A DNA stretch of 64,000 nt, from positions 124,001-188,000 of the forward strand of contig JADNRV010000028.1 of assembly GCA_015499995.1 (NCBI GenBank). The letters run 5' to 3'. Position numbers and translations under genes: made by a program. How positions within the stretch are numbered: the stretch's first letter is position 1; each line of letters starts with the position of its first letter. Source of the stretch: Flammula alnicola (lineage: Eukaryota > Basidiomycota > Agaricomycetes > Agaricales > Strophariaceae). Positions 57,301-64,000 of the stretch are shown piece by piece. Below the pieces are notes generated by a model that searched no databases, was not told the DNA's origin, and saw nothing but the letters and a program-made list of their open reading frames with translations.

Positions 57301-58315
57301 GCAGCGCGAAGTTTGTCCAATGAAGGAAGGGTATGAGGACGAGGGGTATACTTCACAACGGTAAGGATGTTATGTTAGACTTTCAATGCCGAGAAAGAAA
57401 AAGTTAGACATGGACGCACGAGAAAGGGAGACGCCACCCCGATTTCAAGATGTGAATGTGCCATCGATGAAAGAGCTTCAAGAACTCCGGCAACTGTGAA
57501 AGGGGTTAGGTATAGCATATATATGCTTCATTGGATCAAGAAAGACGAACCTCCTGCAAACCAACCAAACCCGACCGTTCGTTTGCCGTCCTCTTCGTTT
57601 GTAAGCAATTCGTAGTCAATTAACCGCGGACGAGGGCTTTGCGCGGGATCAACTATATTGACGAATTGAGCTAGAAGTGGTGTGTTGTATGGCTGTCCTT
57701 TGGCGGTATGAGAAAACATAAGATGAGTCTGCGGTTCGTCGCGACTGTAATCTTCGGAACTGTCATATTGGACTTCTTCCAAAGGAGGCTCCTTGATCCC
57801 CAGAATTATAGTTGAATCCCTCAACGAAGTAACTACATTGGCGCCTGCCTGTAAGCAAGAGAAATGAATTAGCATCATGAATTGAGGTTGAAATTAAACC
57901 AGAGAAGAAAACACTGGATACCCAGGGTGTGTTCAACCGTCTGCCTGGCAGAATTTGAACCTCGAGTCCCTTCCTCACAGCACCGCGGACTGAACCCCGT
58001 ATAAATTTAACTACTCAGACGTAGGGACAAACGTACTTTTCTGTATTCATCATCGTTGAACACTCGTCTGGAAGATGTCACGACATCGACAGTCGCGCTA
58101 CCAGACGACGTTAGCCCATACACTGCGTCTGGGGTAAGAGGCGCACGCCGTTCCCATATCCTCGCGGGATCCTCAGAACTAGATGTTTGAGCTTATCAGG
58201 ATTGTAAAGTGGACAAATGCAAGATGACGTACCGTATTCCAATCTTCACTGGTCGAACACGTCGACCACTGCGTGCAGCATTACGAGCCAAAGCATAAAC
58301 TGGGTGAATATCCAT
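54331..58315 (-). CDS. Bifunctional lysine-ketoglutarate reductase / saccharopine dehydrogenase
   Basis: A multi-exon gene starting [20 protein letters not shown] at 58315. The N-terminal half has the lysine-ketoglutarate reductase (AASS-type) features: [20 protein letters not shown], the AGANVV and [12 protein letters not shown] strands, [49 protein letters not shown] sequence and GTGRVAEG. The segment [20 protein letters not shown] closes this half. The second half is saccharopine dehydrogenase: Rossmann motif [14 protein letters not shown], the [20 protein letters not shown] block, [22 protein letters not shown] and the C-terminal [20 protein letters not shown]. The fused enzyme interconverts lysine and 2-oxoglutarate via saccharopine to glutamate and aminoadipate semialdehyde, as in animal and plant lysine catabolism. 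No break was found. Estimated size is 900-1000 residues; some exon edges are approximate. Confidence 0.85.
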
Positions 58316-59014
58316 GGTCGATGTCCTGCACTGATCTTGGTATGTGGGTTATATACTTATTGGCAAAGAGCCTTGAGATCCGAGCCGACGGGAGTAACAA
58401 AGGATTAGCTAAGTCGGCACATACGACCTTGATGGGCAAGCGTTTTGACAAGCTTGGAGTAGGATTCTTCAATACGTCACCACGTGAGGTTTCGTGATAT
58501 AGGGTTATATGGTGATGGTCAGGGAATAGACGCCCTTAGGACGCAATATAACGCGTTGAGGTTGGGGGTTTGCAGGAGTTTGGAATGGATGAGATCAATC
58601 CCGAGGGTGAGCGTTTGACCGTCTCGAAGGAACCCTAGTCTTGAAATGTGAATGCCGTACGCGTCACTGGTTATATATATATTCGCGACGTGAATGAGAA
58701 ATGTTTCTGACAACCAAGTGGGGGGAAGTATGCTTGTCCTGGAAGTGAGTGAGCGGGGTTGTTAAATTTGCCTTAGTGTCTGAGAGTCCACGTGCAGAGA
58801 CAGGGGCTTATCATCAAAAAAGGCAACACCGCCTGCTTAAAATCATTATCTCAACCCAGACGTATATCATCTCTAGGATAAGAAGTTCGAGGCATTTGCA
58901 AAATTAAGGCCAGAGTTCGTATTGGAGTTGATAGCGATAACAGCTCCCAATCTTCCCACAAACCCCAGTGGTGGATCCGAAAAGATACGACGCGTCGTGG
59001 AACCTCCGATGTCA
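58316..59014. other. Intergenic, promoter of the lysine gene and 3' end of NOC1
   Basis: A TATATATATA stretch at 58672 and a CCACGTG sequence near 58789 lie upstream of the lysine gene start. No gene seen. Confidence 0.4.
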
Positions 59015-62000
59015 TCAAATGTCGTCCTCAGGCCCGTCCTCTATCATCTTCGCATAGTCCTCGTAGCTGGCGAATGTCGGTAGCGAGCGCAGCTTCTTCC
59101 TCTTCTCGCTCTTGGTTTCCTCCCTCTTCCGTTTGTTACCTATGGAACCGCTGATACCACCCCATACCTCTTCTCCTTCAGGATCATCGTCAGCATCGGA
59201 TCCGTCATATTCGATGAGGCCATCAGGTATATCCCCGTCCAAAGAGATAAGGTCCTCGTTGTCCGATCCTTCGACTAATGAAAGTCCGTTATCGTCTTGT
59301 TCTTCCTCGTCCTCGTCCTCATCTTCACCATCAGAGTCCAAAAGCTCCTCTTCGTCATCATCAATATCGACATCGCTATCTGCCATGAGATCGTCGTCAT
59401 CTCCTGCTGCTTTGGGCATAGTAGCTTGCATAGCCTATTGATAATGATTAAGATCCCGGAAGAATGAAAATCATGAAAATTACGTACTTTCCAGATCTCT
59501 GCTTCGTCTAAGTCACTGTCTTCGTCTTCGTCTTCGTCTCCATCTTCATCCGCCTCGGCAATAGGCTCGGCCACCTCTTCATCGCCAGACTCGGCGGCTT
59601 CTTCTAGATCAGCTTCATCTTCATCTTCATCCTCGTCCTCCGACTCGTCTTTACCGTCCTTCCGCTTATTGACTTTAGATGCCTTGGCCTTTTCCCGCTG
59701 GCTTTTCCTCGTAAAGTATTGATAGAAGAACATCTAAAACAAAACAAGAAATAATATAAGATCAGTATTAACCGTCCAAGCACTGTGTGTGAGCGACGAA
59801 CCTGGTCCACAGGAACATCTTGTGGCTTTTTGTTCAAGAAAGCTACATTGTTGACCATCGATTGATTGCCGACCTCGCCCTTCATCAGCTTCACACCTTC
59901 AACGGCACTAGCGGCCGGCTGCATCGCGCTGGCGCCTTTGCCTGCAGTTTCACCTCCCTTGAGCTTCTTGGGGTTCTTGTACACAAACCGATCGAGGAAA
60001 TGCGAGAGTGTATTTTGTGAGAGGTCTGCTGATGCCGTGAGTGGTTGGGAGGAGAGCAGCTGGCGTGCGTGTAATGATACTGCGGGGTGGTAGTGGTTAA
60101 GCAGGGGTGTCTAATGGGACGCAAAAAATAGGATTTTAGCAGGGAGAAGATGGGCAAAGTTAGGGATCATTTACCAGCTCCCATAGAGGCAAGCAGGACG
60201 CATGCGCAAACTGGGGTTCTCGCTTCCGAGGGTCGTATGTCTCTGAGGTCTCTTTTGGTGCTTCGTTTATCATGGAGCGCAACCCGGGAATACTGCTGAA
60301 CAACTAATAGAGAATGAGCCGTAGATCGAAGATTACGTTGAGACACAACGTACCTCTCCAAGCAAGAAGAGACCACCAGCAACAAACTCAGTAGCACCTC
60401 CTCCGCCGCTAACGAGGACCTGAACGAATCGGCGAATCAAAGCTTTGACCCGTTCTCCATCTCCGCGACCAACATCTGCCTTGACCGATTTGAAGAAAAG
60501 GTTCAGGTACATGGCCTGTTTAGACGAGGTCACTAAGCGTGTGTCGAATAGGGAGGTGTAGAGTGTACGGTAGTATCGATCCGTTATTGATTTAGCTGTA
60601 GCCGAGGAGGATGAGGACGAGGATGCATCGGAGGGAGAAAGCGAAGCTGTAATTTGTTGTATCAGGACCAAGGCCTGGAGAGAGATATTGAAGGTCGAGG
60701 TGTGCGTGATGAGGAAGAGTGTATCGATGTGTTTATTGATTCTAAAGAACAAGAGGATGTCATGTTAATTGCACAAACTCCGCAAGTAAGACAAACTTAC
60801 CCAGCGTCTCCTGCATCAATTTTTGCGAAAGGTAAAGCACGGTTTACTCCAGTCAAGATGGCAGAGATGAGCTTAGAATTCGAGTCCTCTACCTCCGTAA
60901 ATCCAGCGGCGCCCTTGATTTCAGTCTGTTTGCCTTTGCCTTTGTTCTTGCCTTCCCTTATTCTGCCTCCTTTGTCGGTTTTGAATTTCGTGGCCTCGTC
61001 ATCGCCTTTCGGAGCCTCTTCCTCCTTATCCTCCTCAGACCCTTCGCCCAAGAGCTCCTTGAACATCTCAAAGTACACATCGATCAGTTGCAATGCAACC
61101 TCGCGGTCCGCCGGCGTCAAGACGATCTGGTTGAACGTCACTGTGGCGTAGTAACGCGCATGGGCGTTGCCACCTTTTTTCTCTGGGGAAGTTGCAGCTG
61201 ATTTTGGCTTGGGTTTCGAAGGCTCGGCGTCACCGAAACGGACGTGTTTGTTTGGGGCAGGTGTTGACGAGGAGGCCGCTGGGGCGGCGGAAGGAGGGCG
61301 GAGGATAAGGGATATGATTTCTCGGACGATGACGGCTTTCATGGCTGGATGACTTTGCAGCAGCTGAAGCAGATGATACGATGCGCGAGAGGCCAGGGAC
61401 TTCTCTGTATCTCCCTAAATGGTCAAACAGGTCAACATAACTCGGTATGAATGTAAAGAAGATTCTTTTACGCACAAGTTTATTCACAAGCAGACGCAGT
61501 AGATTCTGCTCTTGTTCGGATTTGTCGCGAAGGAGGGTGAAAATAAGTGTGATCGTTTGTGTTCGAACGTAAGGAAGAGGATCCAATGAGAGAGTCTAGG
61601 TTATTCTTGATTTAGATAACATCTTGTTCGCAGAACCTGAAGATTCTTACCTCCAGAATCTGTAGTACAGAGAAGAAATACTTCTTTAACCAGTCTTCGA
61701 AATACCAGACCAATAAGTGCTCGTCTGTTACCGCAGGATGAAGTAGGGGCTGATCACGGAAATATCTAGTTTTTTCTGTCAGATATAAATAAACCAGTAG
61801 AAGGTTCTTTCCTCACTTGAGTTTCCGATCTGGAGCCCCCCCGCCAACCCACCAATCGACGATACACCTAAGAGCCTTAAGACTCTCTTCGCGACCACCT
61901 TTTCCCTTTCCTCTTTCTGCCATCGTCTTGAGGGTCTCAAGGGCTTTGACGTTATGAAGAGGGCTGCTTTGGACCAGCAAGGTCAAAGCACTCAGTCTGT

Positions 62001-62748
62001 CGGACAAGGTACCGGATTGTATGATTTTGGCAAGGAAGCTAGCTTCAGATGACGACGAGTTAGACGATGACGATGTTTGGAAGGTGCGGATGTCCGTTTC
62101 ATGAAGTTCTGCGGCTTTTGAGGACAATGTAGATAGTTGAACGGGGGAAATTATGGTCGTTGAAGCCGTCGGTGCGAGACGGGGGAGCGCGTTGTACCAT
62201 TGCGATGTGGGCTGGAATATGAAGTGGGATTTCGAGTTGAAGGATATTTTTGTCGGCAGTACCACTTTGGGTTCCTCTGGACGCGGCGGGACGTCTACCT
62301 TCGGAGCAGGTGCTGACTCTGTTTTTGTGGCAGGAGCTTTCTTCTCTTTCTTGGAAGGCTTATTGGGAGCAGCATTCTTGGAGATTGGAGATGTTTCCTT
62401 CCCTTTGCCCTTCGCCTTTGGTGCATCCTGAGGCTTGCTACCCTTAAGACTCAGATCCTTGAGAAACTGCGAAACATCCGTGGCGAGAGTTGGCTAAAAT
62501 ACAATTACTTGAGTAATGAGAAATAACAGAAACGATGCATTCACGTCTTTGTTATCAGAACCAGTTACTGCATTTCTATCCATATCCTTCATCAGCTCGA
62601 CATCTGCCTTGCTTCCCCCGAACGCTAGGACGTGGGCTTTCGGTATGCTCTTTGGCTTCTTGCCATTTTTTGCGATCGGCTGCTTTGCATGTGGTTGCGA
62701 CTTTGATTGGGAAAATGATTGACCTTTTTCTTTGCGTAGACGAGCCAT
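59015..62748 (-). CDS. MAK21: Ribosome biogenesis factor NOC1 / MAK21 (CBF/MAK21 family)
   Basis: Nucleolar factor needed for maturation and export of 60S pre-ribosomes; works with Noc2. Several exons are read from 62748. The start at 62748 ([10 protein letters not shown]) is the first ATG of the frame; the frame is open upstream to beyond 62853 without an ATG, so an upstream exon is possible. A Lys-rich N-terminus ([13 protein letters not shown]) is followed by an alpha-helical repeat region: [54 protein letters not shown] and [20 protein letters not shown]. The CBF/MAK21 core includes [20 protein letters not shown] and [16 protein letters not shown], then [20 protein letters not shown] and [15 protein letters not shown]. 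The C-terminal ~250 residues are extremely acidic (Asp/Glu runs) and end with [19 protein letters not shown] and [11 protein letters not shown]. The family is essential. Confidence 0.88.
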
Positions 62749-63289
62749 AAGGCGGCTGATTAGAACCTCGAAGTCCGAACTTTCAAAAGAAAGCTCGAAG
62801 GAAGTCTTGTGGATGGCGAAACGGCCGTTGCTCAAATCCGAATTCGGCGCCAAAAATTCCTCTTGTACATCACGTGACCATCTACATATTTAAATGCAGC
62901 GACCCTGGCTGACTCCTGAGATTTTAATTATTTTTTAACCAAGGTTCGCGTCAAGTTCGCGTGAATGTTCCAGTAAAAGAACCGCCGTGACTCAGGATGC
63001 TCTTATGGTGGGTGTTATTTAGCAATAAACCTTGAAGAACACTCATGGGTTTTAGCAGAGAGCTTAGCGAGTTTCAGGGTTCTCGACGACGCGATTTATT
63101 CGCGATCAGGCTATTCAATTCCTATATATTGGACTCTCGTAAAATGGAGGCGTCAAATCATATACATTTCACCGCTATTCCTGAACCTGAAGGTCCGCAT
63201 GGATACTATTTAAACCCTAAAATCGCGACCTCTGTCAACCGATCCTCCTATAACCCACCACTTTCTCCACCCACCCAAAACTAATTATC
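62749..63289. promoter_or_regulatory. Divergent intergenic region between NOC1 and the F-box gene
   Basis: About 540 bp between the two start codons. A CACGTGA sequence (62872) and a TTTAAATG stretch (62889) lie close to the NOC1 5' end. No other gene seen. Confidence 0.45.
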
Positions 63290-64000
63290 ATGTGCTCCGG
63301 AATCCCTTGGACAATGCAAGACGCGCCTCAAGAGCTCCTCGACCATATCATACATTTTGCCCATGACGACCGAAGCACTCTCTGTTCTGCCAGGCTCGTC
63401 TGCCATGCATGGAACGTTTCTGCACGAGTGCATGTCTTTCGTCGCCTTGACCTCCTCATCACTGAGACTCCAACACCTACCGACTCATCGCATATCGATA
63501 CCGATTCTCTCATGAAACCCAACCCCGCAAACCCCGGAAATATAGAATGGGGCACCGCAAAGTTTACGCGGTTGTTCCAGCTGTTACATTCTAGCCCGGA
63601 TATGGCTTATTTCGTTCGCGAAGTAATCATCGGAAATACAACCCAGCTGCGTCCAGGACAGTGGGAAGTGTATGAGCTTCTATTCTCCGTGATTTTATCT
63701 CGACTTAAGCGAGTCACAGCGCTCTATTTGCGCGAAGTCGACTGGTGCCAGTTGTCGCCTGCCTTCGCCCATTCCATCATGGGGCTTTGTCAGTCACCGA
63801 ACCTGGAACATCTGGATGTGTGGAATTGTCAGATGCCGAGCATGGAAGGTCTTTTGGATTTTTTGAATTTCTCCTGCGGATTGAGCACTCTTCGCCTTTC
63901 TCATATCCGCATTCCCATTCCACACGATCAGGTATCTGCGGTGATGCCATCCTCAGCGAACATCGGCACCATCAACAAACTCATGCAGAGGCCGAGAAAG
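63290..64000 (+). CDS. F-box protein, partial at the window edge
   Basis: Begins MCSGIPWTMQDAPQELLDHI at 63290 and appears open to the window end (237 codons). The N-terminal F-box reads APQELLDHIIHFAHDDRSTL, then CSARLVCHAWNVSARVHVFR. After it comes leucine-rich-like sequence: RVTALYLREVDWCQ, NLEHLDVWNCQM and LSTLRLSHIRIP. By family an SCF adaptor with unknown target. Since the 3' end lies outside the window, an intron or stop beyond 64000 cannot be judged; a possible donor (CAGGTATC) lies near 63931. Confidence 0.75.
   Translation, partial: MCSGIPWTMQDAPQELLDHIIHFAHDDRSTLCSARLVCHAWNVSARVHVFRRLDLLITETPTPTDSSHIDTDSLMKPNPANPGNIEWGTAKFTRLFQLLHSSPDMAYFVREVIIGNTTQLRPGQWEVYELLFSVILSRLKRVTALYLREVDWCQLSPAFAHSIMGLCQSPNLEHLDVWNCQMPSMEGLLDFLNFSCGLSTLRLSHIRIPIPHDQVSAVMPSSANIGTINKLMQRPRK

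Noticed and set aside
59112..59441. Ser-rich open frame opposite the NOC1 acidic tail
   Set aside because: It is the antisense of Asp/Glu codon runs in NOC1, a typical artefact.

Overview
The window is fungal nuclear DNA, almost certainly from a mushroom-forming basidiomycete (Agaricomycetes). Nearly every recognisable gene is cut by several 50-70 bp GT-AG introns. The lineage-typical families are all present: fungal rhodopsin-domain membrane proteins, DUF6533 seven-helix proteins, a DUF6593 protein, a DUF6589 protein paired with a RecQ-like helicase, and F-box proteins. I see no rRNA, tRNA or CRISPR.

Left part (1-45 kb): duplicated, accessory-looking sequence around a few conserved genes. 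A decaying kinase-like gene (355-1486) is followed by two direct copies of a fungal rhodopsin-like gene (3112-4455 and 6844-8317). A third copy lies in inverse orientation (18144-19624), and a tail-only relic sits near 29.7-30.1 kb. The copies travel with the 3' part of an orphan gene (complete copy 9035-10819). Conserved genes between them are RabGGTase beta (BET2, 11189-13048) and an APC-family amino-acid/choline permease (13680-16547). At 20282-25489 lies a complete-looking DNA transposon: ~115 bp terminal inverted repeats, a perfect 9 bp target duplication, a DUF6589 protein (putative transposase) and a convergent RecQ-like SF2 helicase. A second architecture is a large inverted repeat (~31.15-33.8 kb against ~39.3-42.15 kb). 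Each arm carries a DUF6533 gene, and the spacer holds a proline-rich orphan gene (36479-38086). Four decayed fragments of one unidentified gene family are scattered at 5.2-5.5, 26.9-27.2, 29.6-29.7 and 45.8-46.0 kb. An FAD-dependent oxidoreductase (43284-45768) shows an apparent one-base frameshift.

Right part (46-64 kb): ordinary, dense housekeeping sequence. It holds a large F-box protein (46296-48659, -), GPI1/PIG-Q for GPI-anchor synthesis (50078-52611, -), a Rho-type GTPase (52701-53521, +) starting only 89 bp from GPI1, a bifunctional lysine-ketoglutarate reductase/saccharopine dehydrogenase (54331-58315, -), the ribosome-biogenesis factor NOC1/MAK21 (59015-62748, -), and an F-box protein running off the right edge (63290 onward, +).

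The strongest candidate for an unusual system is the TIR-bounded helicase plus DUF6589 element. The nearest described group I know is the AcademH lineage of Academ transposons. The pairing here, with intact reading frames, exact 9 bp duplication and abutting convergent stop codons, suggests a recent and possibly still active insertion.
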